From Pseudoxanthomonas beigongshangi (GTDB taxonomy: Bacteria; Pseudomonadota; Gammaproteobacteria; Xanthomonadales; Xanthomonadaceae), in NCBI RefSeq assembly GCF_016820515.1, contig NZ_JADHDV010000007.1:62001-126000 (forward strand): 64,000 nt of DNA, read 5' to 3'. Shown here one piece after another: positions 34,449-42,942 of this stretch. The notes beneath the pieces were generated by a model that saw nothing but the letters and a program-made list of their open reading frames with translations, was not told where the DNA came from and did not search any database. The first letter of the stretch is position 1; each line of letters starts with the position of its first letter. Made by a program: the position numbers and the translations under genes.

Positions 34449-35306
34449 TCAATAGACCTGGGCGACCGTGCCATCGGCGCGGTACCCATTGGCCGCCATC
34501 CAGCGCTGGGTGCCTTCCACGCCCGTCAGCCGCTGCAGGACGGCGACCCGCTCGCGCCACAGGTCGACGCGGGTATCGGCGGACAGTTCGGGCTGCGACA
34601 GGGCGACGTCGATACCGGCCATGCGCTCGTTCAGGGCCGCGCTCAATGCCATGGCGGGGCCGCTGGCGACGCGGTCGTCGCGGATCTGCGAGAGCAGTGC
34701 TTCCAGGCGCGCGGATTCGGCGTACAGCGTTTCCAGTGTGGCGGGCGAACCACTCGTCGCCGTGTCCCCGGCCTCGGGCGCGGGCGCCCGATTGCCTGCG
34801 TTGGCCAGCGCGCTGTCGGCGGTTTGCCCGTCGCGTGTGCGCGCGTTGGAAGCGCGTCGGCGCTCGGTCGCTTTGGGCGATACCGAACCATGCTGCGGAT
34901 CTGTCGTCGCCAGCGTCATGTCGCGCGGGACAGTGTCCGCGAGCGGCGCGGGGGGCGGTGCATCCTCTCCGTTCGACGCGATGGCCGTCGTCGGAACGGG
35001 CGATGGCGCGGGAGAGACGACCGGCGTCGCGGGAGCTCCCGCCGGTGACGTGTCAGCGGGCGTGCGCGCAACCGTCGTCGCCGACGACGGGTCGGGCGAG
35101 GTGTCGCGCCACGGCACCGCCACCGCGAGCGCCAGGCAGGCGGCGGCCGCGGCCGGAATCCAGACACGCGCACGCGAACGGCGTGCCGGCAGGGCCGTGG
35201 CGACCCGGCTCCAGCCGCCGGCGGGCGGGGTCTCTAGCGGCAAGGCGGCGAAGGCCTGGCCCCAGTCCTCGGGAGTCGGGCTCCCCGGTTGGCGTGCGTC
35301 AGGCAT
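34449..35306 (-). CDS. Putative anti-sigma factor, single-pass membrane protein
   Basis: A 285-residue protein with a short N-terminal cytoplasmic part, one membrane segment near residues 48-66 (VWIPAAAAACLALAVAV), a long Pro/Ser/Thr linker, and a charged C-terminal helical region (TLETLYAESARLEALLSQI). It overlaps the sigma-factor stop by 8 bp, the usual arrangement for a cognate anti-sigma factor. No zinc-binding HxxxCxxC motif is visible and family recognition is weak; the assignment rests on order and topology. PDZ protein follows 28 bp downstream. Confidence 0.65.
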   Translation of the reverse strand: MPDARQPGSPTPEDWGQAFAALPLETPPAGGWSRVATALPARRSRARVWIPAAAAACLALAVAVPWRDTSPDPSSATTVARTPADTSPAGAPATPVVSPAPSPVPTTAIASNGEDAPPPAPLADTVPRDMTLATTDPQHGSVSPKATERRRASNARTRDGQTADSALANAGNRAPAPEAGDTATSGSPATLETLYAESARLEALLSQIRDDRVASGPAMALSAALNERMAGIDVALSQPELSADTRVDLWRERVAVLQRLTGVEGTQRWMAANGYRADGTVAQVY

Positions 35307-35865
35307 GGGCGGGTTCCTCGATCTGCAGCAGCGCCCGCAGGCGGCGGGTGCCGCGCGAGAGCTGCGATTTGGAAAAGCTGGGGGTGCGTTGCATCAGCCG
35401 GGCGATTTCCTCGTGCGTATAGCCTTCGGCGTGGTACAGCCACAGCACGCTGCGGGTCGCGGCCGGCAGCGCGCCGAGCGCCCGCTGCAGCAAGGCGGCA
35501 TCGGCGGCGGCGGGCGGCAGGCGGCCGCCATCTTCCGGCAAGTCCTCCTCGTCCATGGCGATCTCCATGTCGAAGCGGCGGTTGCGGCGCAGTTTCATCA
35601 GCGCCTCGTTGACCGCGATCTGGCGCAGCCAACCCCAGAACGGGCTGCCGCCGCGGAAGTCGTCAAGGTGGTGGAAGAGTTTCAGCATGGTGTCCTGCAA
35701 CACGTCGGAGGCTTCCTCTCGATCGCCACAGATGCGCAGCGCCAAGGTGAATACGGGCCGCTCGAACCAGCGGTACAACTGCTCGAAGGCGTCCTGCCGC
35801 CCCGCGCGGGCGCGGGCCAGGAGGGTGTCGGGCACGTCGATGGCAAAACTGGATACGGGTGGCAT
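35299..35865 (-). CDS. ECF-type RNA polymerase sigma factor
   Basis: A 188-residue sigma-70 family protein. Region 2 is seen in REEASDVLQDTMLKLFHHLDDF and PFWGWLRQIAVNEALMKLRR (residues about 50-95); region 4 in GALPAATRSVLWLYHAEGYTHEEIARLM with helix-turn-helix residues SFSKSQLSRGTRRLRALL near 165. Its length fits RpoE-like ECF sigma factors. It overlaps the anti-sigma-like gene by 8 bp, so the two are coupled. Its upstream region is shared with the divergent SPFH gene. Confidence 0.9.
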   Translation of the reverse strand: MPPVSSFAIDVPDTLLARARAGRQDAFEQLYRWFERPVFTLALRICGDREEASDVLQDTMLKLFHHLDDFRGGSPFWGWLRQIAVNEALMKLRRNRRFDMEIAMDEEDLPEDGGRLPPAAADAALLQRALGALPAATRSVLWLYHAEGYTHEEIARLMQRTPSFSKSQLSRGTRRLRALLQIEEPAHA

Positions 35866-35987
35866 GCATTCATCCAGATGCCGGGGGTGGCAAAAGGGTC
35901 GCAGCCGGAATCACATTTGCCAGATCCCGGACCGGCGGTACCCCGGGGCCGTCTATACTCCCCTATAACTAAGGACAGAAGGGGGTA

Positions 35988-36956
35988 ATGATGTTTTCTT
36001 CGGGTCTGACCACGTTCGTGGTCATCGCAATCGCCATCTTCATCGTCGTCACGTTCCTCAAGGGCGTGCGGGTGGTGCCGCAGGGGTACGAGTTCACCGT
36101 CGAGCACTTCGGCAAGTACACCCATACGATGTCCCCCGGGCTGCACTTCCTGATTCCCTACATGCAGGGCGTGGGACGCAAGGTCAACATGATGGAGCAG
36201 GTCTTCGAGGTGCCTTCCCAGGACGTGATCACCAAGGACAATGCCGTGGTGAAGGTGGACGGAGTGGTGTTCTTCCAGGTGCTGGATGCGGCCAAGGCGG
36301 CCTATGAAGTGGCCAATCTGGACCAGGCGATGATCGCGCTGGTGCAGACCAACATCCGTACCGTCATCGGTTCCATGGACCTGGACGAGTCGCTCAGCCA
36401 GCGCGAAACCATCAACGCCAAGCTGCTGGGCGTGGTCGATCACGCCACCAGCCCGTGGGGCGTGAAGGTCAACCGCATCGAGATCAAGGACATCCAGCCG
36501 CCGCGCGATCTGGTCGATTCGATGGCGCGGCAGATGAAGGCCGAACGCGACAAGCGCGCTTCGATCCTGGAAGCGGAAGGTTCGCGCCAGTCGGAGATCC
36601 TGCGCGCCGAGGGCGAGAAGCAGTCGGCGATCCTGGAGGCCGAGGGCAAGCGCGAGGCCGCCTACCGCGAAGCGGAGGCACGCGAGCGCCTGGCCGAGGC
36701 GGAAGCCAAGGCGACCTCGCTGGTGTCCGAGGCGATCGCCAAGGGCGACGTGCAGGCCATCAACTACTTCATCGCGCAAAAGTACGTGGAGGCCTTCAAG
36801 GAACTGGCGACGGCGCCCAACCAGAAATTCGTGTTGATGCCGATGGAGGCCAGCGGCGTGATCGGTTCCATCGCCGGCATCGCCGAACTGGCCAAGGACG
36901 CGTTGAGCCAGCAGCAGGCGTCGATCGCCTCACGGCCGCCGCGTATCGGAGGCTGA
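35988..36956 (+). CDS. SPFH/stomatin-like membrane protein (QmcA-like)
   Basis: A 322-residue protein with a single N-terminal membrane helix (residues 5-22) followed by a band-7/SPFH domain (GVRVVPQGYEFTVEHFGKY near 26, then MMEQVFEVPSQDVITKDN near 67) and a long Ala/Glu coiled coil (residues about 185-260). A TATACT -10-like element at 35954 and an AAGGGGG ribosome site precede the ATG pair at 35988/35991. The next gene starts 1 bp after its stop and encodes NfeD; SPFH-NfeD pairs are a conserved membrane-quality-control module. Confidence 0.93.
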   Translation: MMFSSGLTTFVVIAIAIFIVVTFLKGVRVVPQGYEFTVEHFGKYTHTMSPGLHFLIPYMQGVGRKVNMMEQVFEVPSQDVITKDNAVVKVDGVVFFQVLDAAKAAYEVANLDQAMIALVQTNIRTVIGSMDLDESLSQRETINAKLLGVVDHATSPWGVKVNRIEIKDIQPPRDLVDSMARQMKAERDKRASILEAEGSRQSEILRAEGEKQSAILEAEGKREAAYREAEARERLAEAEAKATSLVSEAIAKGDVQAINYFIAQKYVEAFKELATAPNQKFVLMPMEASGVIGSIAGIAELAKDALSQQQASIASRPPRIGG

Positions 36957-36957
36957 G

Positions 36958-37389
36958 ATGAGCCTCAAGTTCGCGATCTGGGCCGGCGCCGCGCTGCTGC
37001 TGTTCGCGGCCGAGACGATGGCGCCGGGAGCTTTCATGCTCTGGTTCGGTTTCGCCGCCACGGCGATGGCGGTGGTGGTCCTGCTGCTGCCGGAACTGGG
37101 CTGGCTGTGGCAGGCGATCCTGTTCTCGGTGTTCGCGGTCATCTCGGTCGGCATCTACCTGAAATGGTTCCGCGGGCGTGGCCGCCGCAGCGATCAGCCG
37201 CTGCTGAACCGGCGTGCCGAACAGCTGATCGGGCGCGTGCTGGAACTGGAGCAGGCCATCGCCGGCGGCCTGGGACGGGTCAAGGTGGACGATGCCTTCT
37301 GGTCGGTCAGCGGTCCGGACTTGCCGGTCGGCGCGCGCGTCCGCGTGATCGCCGTGGACGGCATGGTCCTGAAGGTGCAGGCGCACTGA
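36958..37389 (+). CDS. NfeD-family membrane protein
   Basis: A 143-residue protein with N-terminal hydrophobic helices (about residues 5-60) and a C-terminal OB-fold domain (about 80-140: [20 protein letters not shown], then [10 protein letters not shown]). This short NfeD type (NfeD1b/YbbK) accompanies SPFH proteins. It begins 1 bp after the SPFH gene stop and the pair is certainly cotranscribed. The intergenic 188 bp to gcvT includes a GC-rich hairpin and a GATAAT -10-like element at 37548. Confidence 0.92.
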   Translation: MSLKFAIWAGAALLLFAAETMAPGAFMLWFGFAATAMAVVVLLLPELGWLWQAILFSVFAVISVGIYLKWFRGRGRRSDQPLLNRRAEQLIGRVLELEQAIAGGLGRVKVDDAFWSVSGPDLPVGARVRVIAVDGMVLKVQAH

Positions 37390-37577
37390 CCCGTGCGCCA
37401 CCGGCCGGGCCGTGTGCCCGGCCGGCGCGCCGAATCTCGGCTATCCCCCCGTCCGGAAACCCATTCCCCGGATGTCTTCCCTCGCACCGTTTCAGGCCTT
37501 CGCCGCACCATGCGGCGGCGTCGGGGGCATGGGCGCTCCCCATCTGGGATAATGGCGTTCTTTGCCCGGGAGCGGCC

Positions 37578-38687
37578 ATGACCAAGAAGACCATCCTCAA
37601 CGACACCCATCGCGCGCTCGGCGCCAAGATGGTCGATTTCGGCGGCTGGGACATGCCGATCCACTACGGCTCCCAGATCGAGGAGCACCACCAGGTGCGT
37701 CGCGACGCCGGCATGTTCGACGTCAGCCACATGACCGTGATGGACCTGCATGGTCAGCGCACCCGTGAATTCCTCCGCCATCTGGTCGCCAACTCGGTCG
37801 ACAAGCTGAAGGTGCCGGGCAAGGCGCTCTATACCTGCATGCTGGATGCCAGCGGCGGGGTGATCGATGATCTCATCATCTATTTCATGGACGACGCGTT
37901 CTTTCGCCTGGTCGTCAACGCCGCCACCCGCGACAAGGACCTGGCGTGGATCCAGTCCCAGGCCGCCGCGTTCGACGTCGAAGTGAGGGAGCGTCCCGAG
38001 TTCGCGATGATCGCCGTGCAGGGCCCGACCGCCCGCGCGAAGGTCATCGGCCTGCTGCGAGAATCCGATCGCGCCGTCGCCGACAAGCTGTCGCGGTTTG
38101 CCGCGGTGCAGGCGCAGAGCACGGCCGGCGTGCCGCTGTTCGTCGCCCGCACCGGCTACACCGGTGAGGACGGTTACGAGATCGTCCTGCCGGAACAGGA
38201 CGCGGTCGGGTTCTGGAACGCGCTGCTGGAAGCGGGGGTGAAGCCTGCCGGCCTCGGCGCCCGCGACACCCTGCGCCTGGAAGCGGGCATGAACCTGTAT
38301 GGCCAGGACATGGATGAATCGGTCTCTCCCTACGAGGCCGCGCTGGCCTGGACCGTCGCCCTGGACGCGGGCCGCGACTTCATCGGCCGCCCGGTGCTGG
38401 AGCAGCAGAAGGCGGATGGCGCGCCGCGCCAGATGATCGGCCTGGTGATGGACGAGAAGGGCGTGCTGCGGCACGGCCAGAAGGTCCTGACCGCCAACGG
38501 CGATGGCGAGATCCTGTCGGGCACGTTCTCGCCCACCCTGGGCAAGGCCATCGCCTTCGCGCGCGTGCCGGCCGGCGAGCCCGGTGTGGTCCGCGTGGAC
38601 ATCCGCGGCAAGGAAGTGCCGGTGCGGGTGGTGAAGTTCCCGTTCGTCCGCGACGGCCAGGCCCAGCCCGGCGTGCTGGGCGAATGA
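37578..38687 (+). CDS. gcvT: Glycine cleavage system aminomethyltransferase (T protein)
   Basis: Transfers the aminomethyl carbon from lipoylated H protein to tetrahydrofolate, releasing ammonia. The 369-residue protein has the family start [39 protein letters not shown] near residue 49, the catalytic Asp in [14 protein letters not shown] and [20 protein letters not shown] region near residue 190, where this protein has [21 protein letters not shown] -10-like element lies just upstream. gcvH follows after a terminator-like hairpin. I see no glycine riboswitch upstream. Confidence 0.96.
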   Translation: MTKKTILNDTHRALGAKMVDFGGWDMPIHYGSQIEEHHQVRRDAGMFDVSHMTVMDLHGQRTREFLRHLVANSVDKLKVPGKALYTCMLDASGGVIDDLIIYFMDDAFFRLVVNAATRDKDLAWIQSQAAAFDVEVRERPEFAMIAVQGPTARAKVIGLLRESDRAVADKLSRFAAVQAQSTAGVPLFVARTGYTGEDGYEIVLPEQDAVGFWNALLEAGVKPAGLGARDTLRLEAGMNLYGQDMDESVSPYEAALAWTVALDAGRDFIGRPVLEQQKADGAPRQMIGLVMDEKGVLRHGQKVLTANGDGEILSGTFSPTLGKAIAFARVPAGEPGVVRVDIRGKEVPVRVVKFPFVRDGQAQPGVLGE

Positions 38688-38694
38688 CACGAGG

Positions 38695-38722
38695 GTGGCC
38701 CGGCTTCGGCCGGGCCACTTTC
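38695..38722 (+). terminator. Intrinsic terminator-like hairpin after gcvT
   Basis: GTGGCCCGGC (38695-38704) pairs perfectly with GCCGGGCCAC (38709-38718) around a UUCG tetraloop, followed by TTTC. It sits 7 bp after the gcvT stop and 74 bp before gcvH, so gcvH may have its own promoter or be transcribed by read-through. Confidence 0.78.
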
Positions 38723-38792
38723 ATGCCCGGCATAAGCAGCTAAACTAGCGTCCTCTTTCCCGCCCACCCGTTACAAATCCGGAGTAGCCAAC

Positions 38793-39188
38793 ATGAGCGA
38801 GATTCCCGGCGATCTCAAATTCCTGAAGTCCCACGAGTGGGCCCGCGCTGAAGGCGATCGCCGCGTCACCGTCGGCATTTCCGATCACGCGCAGGGCCTG
38901 CTCGGCGACCTCGTCTATGTCGAACTGCCGAACGTCGGCGACCGCGTCGAGGCAGGCAACGCCAGCGCCGTGGTCGAGTCGGTGAAGGCGGCGTCCGACG
39001 TGTACAGCCCGGTCACCGGCAAGGTGATCGAGGTCAACGCGGCGCTGGCCGACAAGCCCGAAACCATCAACGAGGATGCCTATGGCGAAGGCTGGATCTT
39101 CGTGGTGGAAGCCGAGGAGCCGGAGCAGCTCAACGAGCTGCTGTCCCCCGACGACTACGCCGAGCTGCTGGAAGACGAGGACCACTGA
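38793..39188 (+). CDS. gcvH: Glycine cleavage system H protein
   Basis: The lipoyl-carrying protein that shuttles the aminomethyl group between P, T and L proteins. The 131-residue protein contains the lipoylation site in [14 protein letters not shown] with Lys near residue 65, and [15 protein letters not shown] and [19 protein letters not shown]. Length is typical (about 130). It follows gcvT on the same strand, and no gcvP is in the window. The start is preceded by CGGAGTAG and a terminator follows at 39214. Confidence 0.96.
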   Translation: MSEIPGDLKFLKSHEWARAEGDRRVTVGISDHAQGLLGDLVYVELPNVGDRVEAGNASAVVESVKAASDVYSPVTGKVIEVNAALADKPETINEDAYGEGWIFVVEAEEPEQLNELLSPDDYAELLEDEDH

Positions 39189-39213
39189 GTCCGGCATCTT
39201 CACCCAGCCTGGA

Positions 39214-39243
39214 CCGGCCGCCTCGCGCGGCCGGTTTTTTTTT
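39214..39243 (+). terminator. Rho-independent terminator of gcvH
   Basis: CCGGCCGC/GCGGCCGG forms an 8-bp stem with a 5-nt loop (39214-39234), followed by nine T residues (39235-39243). It begins 25 bp after the gcvH stop. Confidence 0.93.
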
Positions 39244-39820
39244 GCCTCCCCGTCCGGCAACGTCGTGACGGACGGGAGGCGCGATGCAGGTGAATCGGGA
39301 GCGCGGCGTCCGGAGCCGGGTGACGGAATTCCGTCGATGGTTTTCTTCCATGCCTCGCCGCGGGCGATCCGCTCGTCGACGCGAACGGTGCCGACGACGG
39401 TGCCGGACACGACCGGCGATGCCGCCAGACGGATGCCGGCATGCATCGTCGGCCATCGATCCGACGTCGTCGAAGTGTCGTCGGACGACCGCGAAGACGG
39501 TCGCGAAAGCGGATTTTTTTTGCGCAGATCCGCGCAATCGGGCTTGTGCGCCGCCCCAAACCGGACCGCCCAGCGGAAAAATTTTTAGGTGCCGTTTAGC
39601 CCTCCGACGGCAGCTCCGCGATGCTGTCGCGGGGAGCGCGAATCACGATCCGGATTCCGCATCAGGCAAATGCATGTCAAAAAAGCGCTCGTTTTTGCGC
39701 TTTTTTTTTCTTGCCGCTTCAGCGCCGACGTTGCTGGCGGGATCCGTTACCGCGATTTCCCATCCTCGTTCGCCGCCATCCCGGCGGGCAGGCGGCGGCG
39801 GCGGCCCCAAAAAAATTTCG
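39244..39820. other. Non-coding intergenic stretch, structured and gene-free
   Basis: About 580 bp without a convincing gene. Directly after the gcvH T-tract a large inverted repeat, GCCTCCCCGTCCG to CGGACGGGAGGC (39244-39280), could fold. Further on are CGACC/GGTCG (39486-39503) with a T8 run 11 bp later, and GCGGAT/ATCCGC (39509-39533). Homopolymer A and T runs are much denser than elsewhere. Open frames here show no coding bias, no credible ribosome sites and no recognisable protein family. Confidence 0.6.
39679..39709. terminator. Possible bidirectional terminator
   Basis: AAAAAAGCGC (39679-39688) and GCGCTTTTTT (39697-39706) form a stem around an 8-nt loop, with T9 on the plus strand and A6 on the other side, so it could act in either direction. 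The GC part is only 4 bp, so strength is uncertain. No annotated gene ends here. Confidence 0.55.
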
Positions 39821-39828
39821 CCGAGGTG

Positions 39829-39857
39829 TTGACACGTCCAAAAACCGTGATTAGGTT
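39829..39857 (+). promoter_or_regulatory. Strong sigma-70 promoter ahead of the histone-like gene
   Basis: A perfect TTGACA at 39829-39834 and TAGGTT at 39852-39857 with 17-bp spacing. Expected start near 39864, about 350 nt upstream of the histone-like gene ATG. It is a strong promoter by consensus. Confidence 0.7.
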
Positions 39858-39863
39858 TCGCGC

Positions 39864-40036
39864 AGCAGAGAGTGCTGCGGAAGCGAGTGAGTCGGATCAA
39901 TACGACAGCGCGAGTGACAACAAGGCCAATCGTCCCAGCCCAGGCAGCGGCGGACGCAGGGCTCGCTTCCCCCGAAAAAATGACCAGCACCATCCATTCC
40001 GCACCCGTGTCGCCCGGCGACCCGGGTGTTTTCGTA
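39864..40036 (+). ncRNA. Candidate small RNA or attenuated leader
   Basis: A transcript from the promoter at 39829 would meet a terminator at about 170 nt. CACCCG-T-GTCGC (40002-40013) pairs with GCGAC-C-CGGGTG (40017-40028), 11 bp with one mismatch, followed by TTTTCGTATTT. The region has no protein with a good start. Between 40044 and 40175 several further hairpins follow (GGGGACC/GGTCCC, GCGGG/CCCGC, CTGCC/GGCAG) before the histone-like gene. Either a stand-alone sRNA or a long attenuator leader is possible. It does not match 6S or tmRNA that I can recognise. Confidence 0.45.
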
Positions 40037-40215
40037 TTTGTAGGGGACCACGTCAGAAGGGTCCCGACAAAAGAATCCGGTTCAACGCGCCTGGCGCGTC
40101 GACGGTTGCCTGCGGGTCCGACTCCCGCGGCCAATTCCGCAACTGGGCCTGCCTTCGGGCAGAGGTGTCGTACCCCGATGTACCCAATCCAAGTTCACTG
40201 ACGAGGAGCCATCAC

Positions 40216-40665
40216 ATGGCAATGAAGAAAGCTGCTAAGAAGAAACCTGCCAAGAAGGCCGCCAAGAAGGCGACCAAGAAGGCAGCCGCCAAGAAGACCG
40301 TGAAGAAGGCCGCCAAGAAGGCTGCCAAGAAGGTCACCAAGAAGGCCGCCAAGAAGACCGTGAAGAAGGCTGCCAAGAAGGTTGCCAAGAAGCCGGCCAA
40401 GAAGGCTGCGAAGAAGGCAGCGAAGAAGACTGCGAAGAAGGCCACCAAGAAGGCTGCCAAGAAGGTCGCCCGCAAGCCTGCGAAGAAGGCTGCGAAGAAG
40501 GCCACCAAGAAGGCTGCCAAGAAGACCGTGAAGAAGGCCGCCAAGAAGGCTGCCAAGAAGCCGGCCAAGAAGGCTGCGAAGAAGGCCGCCAAGAAGCCTG
40601 CCCGCAAGTCCAAGAAGAAAGCGGCTCCGGTCGCGCTGCCGGCCACCCCGGCTCCGCTGATCTAA
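40216..40665 (+). CDS. Histone H1-like Lys/Ala-rich DNA-binding protein
   Basis: A 149-residue extremely basic protein, composed of repeats of the KKAAKK and KKPAKK type with Thr, Val and Pro spacers, ending in a neutral tail PVALPATPAPLI. It resembles eukaryotic histone H1 C-terminal tails and bacterial relatives such as AlgP/HctA-like proteins. It lacks a globular domain. The ATG at 40216 has GAGGAG 9-14 bp upstream. Its 5' leader is about 350 nt and structured, and a strong terminator follows. Likely binds DNA or RNA non-specifically; its biological role is uncertain. A signature of Xanthomonadaceae and some pseudomonads. Confidence 0.92.
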   Translation: MAMKKAAKKKPAKKAAKKATKKAAAKKTVKKAAKKAAKKVTKKAAKKTVKKAAKKVAKKPAKKAAKKAAKKTAKKATKKAAKKVARKPAKKAAKKATKKAAKKTVKKAAKKAAKKPAKKAAKKAAKKPARKSKKKAAPVALPATPAPLI

Positions 40666-40694
40666 GCCAAACCCCGATTAGCCGTATCCATCAG

Positions 40695-40733
40695 ACTCTC
40701 TCCCTGTGCCCAGCAGGGGGAGAGTTTTTTTTT
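40695..40733 (+). terminator. Rho-independent terminator of the histone-like gene
   Basis: ACTCTCTCCCTG (40695-40706) and CAGGGGGAGAGT (40714-40725) form a 12-bp stem with one G-U pair, followed by nine T residues. It lies 29 bp after the stop. Confidence 0.94.
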
Positions 40734-40774
40734 GCGCGGGATTAAGCTGGCGGCCGTCGAAGCGGAGGAATGAC

Positions 40775-41314
40775 ATGAAGTTGCTGAAATGGGCCCTGGG
40801 CATCCTGGTCGTGCTGGGCGTGGTGCTGGTGGCCGGAAGCCTGTTGCTGCCGGCGCGCACCCACGTCGAACGTTCCATCACCATCCAGCGGCCGCCGGCG
40901 GAAGTGTTCGCCACCCTCAATTCGTTCCGCCGCTTCAACGAGTGGTCGCCCTGGTTCGCCGCCGATCCGCAGGCCAAGTACACCTACGAAGGCCCCGCCG
41001 AAGGCGTGGGCGCCAGCATGCGCTGGTCCGGCAACCAGGCGGTCGGAACCGGCAGCCAGCGGATCACCGGCAGCCGCGCGCCGGAGCAGGTGATCGTCGC
41101 CCTGGATTTCGGCGGCCATCCCTCCGTCGCCACCTACACGCTGGTGGCCGAGGGCGGCAACGCGACCCGGCTGACCTGGGCCTTCGATACCGAACACGGC
41201 TACAACCCGATATCGCGCTGGTTCGGCCTGCTGTTCGATCGCATGATCGGCGCCGACTACGAGCGTGGCCTGGGCCAGCTCAAGACCGTGCTGGAGCAGG
41301 CGCCCGCGCGCTGA
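40775..41314 (+). CDS. SRPBCC-family (START-like) protein with N-terminal membrane anchor
   Basis: A 179-residue protein starting MKLLKWALGILVVLG at 40775, a membrane anchor or uncleaved signal (residues 5-25). The remaining residues form a polyketide-cyclase/SRPBCC fold: VERSITIQRPPAEVFATLNSF near residue 32 and FNEWSPWFAADPQAKY near 55, followed by RITGSRAPEQVIVALDFG. Such proteins bind hydrophobic ligands; the specific ligand is unknown. The ATG is preceded by GCGGAGGAATGAC. No operon partner is evident. Confidence 0.85.
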   Translation: MKLLKWALGILVVLGVVLVAGSLLLPARTHVERSITIQRPPAEVFATLNSFRRFNEWSPWFAADPQAKYTYEGPAEGVGASMRWSGNQAVGTGSQRITGSRAPEQVIVALDFGGHPSVATYTLVAEGGNATRLTWAFDTEHGYNPISRWFGLLFDRMIGADYERGLGQLKTVLEQAPAR

Positions 41315-41387
41315 TCGAATCCGCGGTCCAAAACCGGCGCGCCCCGCGGATAGCGGGGCGCGTGCGGAACATCGCGGGTAGTGGACG

Positions 41388-42764
41388 TCAACGCGGTGAG
41401 GCGGTTGCCTGGCTGGCGGCGGCGCCGCTCTTGTTGTCCGGCTGCGGCGAATCGGCCATCAGCAGATCGCTGGTATCCATCGGCGTGTCCAGCCACTGTT
41501 GCGGCGGCAGGCCCATCGCGCGGTCCAGGATCGTCGGCAGCAGGCCGGATGGTACCGAGCTGTCGCTGTTCCAGAGGATGGCGATGCCCAGGTCGCGCTC
41601 GGGCACCAGCGCGACCATGCCGCGATAACCCTGCACGGCGCCGGCGTGGAAGACCACCGGGTGGCTGGCGTAGTCGAACACGCGCCAGCCCAGTGCATAG
41701 CCGGCGGAATAGATGCGATCGCGGCGCCAGCCGGCCCGCATCTCGCCCGGCGTGGACACCAGCGAGGCATGCAGCGTGGCCAGCAGCGGCGCCGGCAGCA
41801 CGTCCTGGCGATGCCCGGTCTGCGCGACCAGCCACTGCGCCATGTCGCTGATGCTGGCGTTGACGCCGGCGGCCGGGGCCAGGCGGTAGTAGGTCGGCTT
41901 GGGCGTCAGGGCGACCCAGCCATTACGGCTGCGCACGTGCGGACGCGCCCAGCGCGCGCTGTTCTCGATGCCCTCCAGTCCCAGGCTGGCGTCGTTCATG
42001 CCCAGCGGCTTGAAGATGCGCTTGTCGACCGCCTGTTCGTAGAAACCGCCGGTGGCGGCGAACACCACGTCGCCGAACACGCTGAAGGCGACGTTCTGGT
42101 AGGCGTAGCACTGGCCGGGCACGCAGCTCATGGGCGCGTAGGCCAACTTCTGGGTCACCGCGTAATAGTCGGCATTGCCCTCGATGTCGCGATCGAAGGC
42201 GTTGTGGGCCTGCAGGCCGACCCGGTGGCTCAGCAGATCCGCCACGGTCACCTGGCGGGTCGCCATCGGATCACTGAGGCGGAAGTTGGGCACGTAATCG
42301 GCCACCCGGCTGTCCCAGCGCAGCGAGCCGTCGTTGACCAGCAAACCGGCGAGGGTGCCGGCGAACGCCTTGGAGAGTGACGCCAGCCGGAACACGGTGT
42401 GTCCGTCGATCGTCTGCGGCGCGCTGACGTCGGTGACGCCATAGCCCTTCGCCGTCAACACGCGGCCGTTGTGGACGATCGCCAGCGCCAGGCCGGGAAC
42501 GCGTTCGCCCAGGGTCAGCTGTTGCGCCATGGCTTCGAAACGGGCGACGTCGAAGCCAGGCGCGAGCGCGGGTGCGGTCGCGGCGGCAACCGTGGCGGCT
42601 TGAGCGGCGGGAACGGAAGTCGTGGCGGTCGGGGCCGGCGAGACGGTGCGGGCGGCGCCGACGGGCGGCGTCTGGGCCGTGGAAGCCAGCGTCAGAGGTA
42701 TCAGCAGTCCGAGCAGCCCAATACGGAACGGGCGCAACGGCCGCCGAGTTACCTTCTTCTTCAT
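41388..42764 (-). CDS. Exported serine hydrolase of the beta-lactamase class C/PBP4* family
   Basis: A 458-residue protein with an N-terminal signal segment (hydrophobic residues 13-28) and an Ala/Pro/Thr-rich linker before the enzyme domain. Active-site motifs are S-x-x-K in RLASLSKAF (near residue 150), Y-x-N in CYAYQNVAFS (near 222) and a late H-x-G in HAGAVQGYRG (near 372). These fit beta-lactamase-related peptidases and esterases (COG1680). Without the full class-C KTG box it need not be a true beta-lactamase. It is divergent from nothing obvious; a single gene. Confidence 0.85.
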   Translation of the reverse strand: MKKKVTRRPLRPFRIGLLGLLIPLTLASTAQTPPVGAARTVSPAPTATTSVPAAQAATVAAATAPALAPGFDVARFEAMAQQLTLGERVPGLALAIVHNGRVLTAKGYGVTDVSAPQTIDGHTVFRLASLSKAFAGTLAGLLVNDGSLRWDSRVADYVPNFRLSDPMATRQVTVADLLSHRVGLQAHNAFDRDIEGNADYYAVTQKLAYAPMSCVPGQCYAYQNVAFSVFGDVVFAATGGFYEQAVDKRIFKPLGMNDASLGLEGIENSARWARPHVRSRNGWVALTPKPTYYRLAPAAGVNASISDMAQWLVAQTGHRQDVLPAPLLATLHASLVSTPGEMRAGWRRDRIYSAGYALGWRVFDYASHPVVFHAGAVQGYRGMVALVPERDLGIAILWNSDSSVPSGLLPTILDRAMGLPPQQWLDTPMDTSDLLMADSPQPDNKSGAAASQATASPR

Positions 42765-42942
42765 GTACTGATCGCCTGCGCAACGGTTGCTGGACGCGAT
42801 AATAACGTTGCTGTTTCAGATTGCACAAATGGCGGCAACTTCCGCACGCATGTCGTTCATCTAGTTGAAGATCCGGGTGTCGTCCGTCGCATTTTCGGCG
42901 CGCCCTGTTCAGCTCCCTGAGCAGGCATTTTCAGCAGGTAAT

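Noticed and set aside
37390-37577. Glycine riboswitch ahead of gcvT
   Set aside because: The region has a GC-rich hairpin and a -10 element but none of the conserved glycine-aptamer motifs.
39284-39832. ORFs between gcvH and the histone-like gene
   Set aside because: Arg/Ser-rich translations without codon bias or ribosome sites, interrupted by homopolymer runs and terminator structures; not convincing genes.
40110-40150. tRNA-like T-arm sequence TGCGGGTCCGACTCCCGC
   Set aside because: No anticodon or acceptor stem could be paired around it, and it continues straight into the histone leader; treated as a hairpin only.
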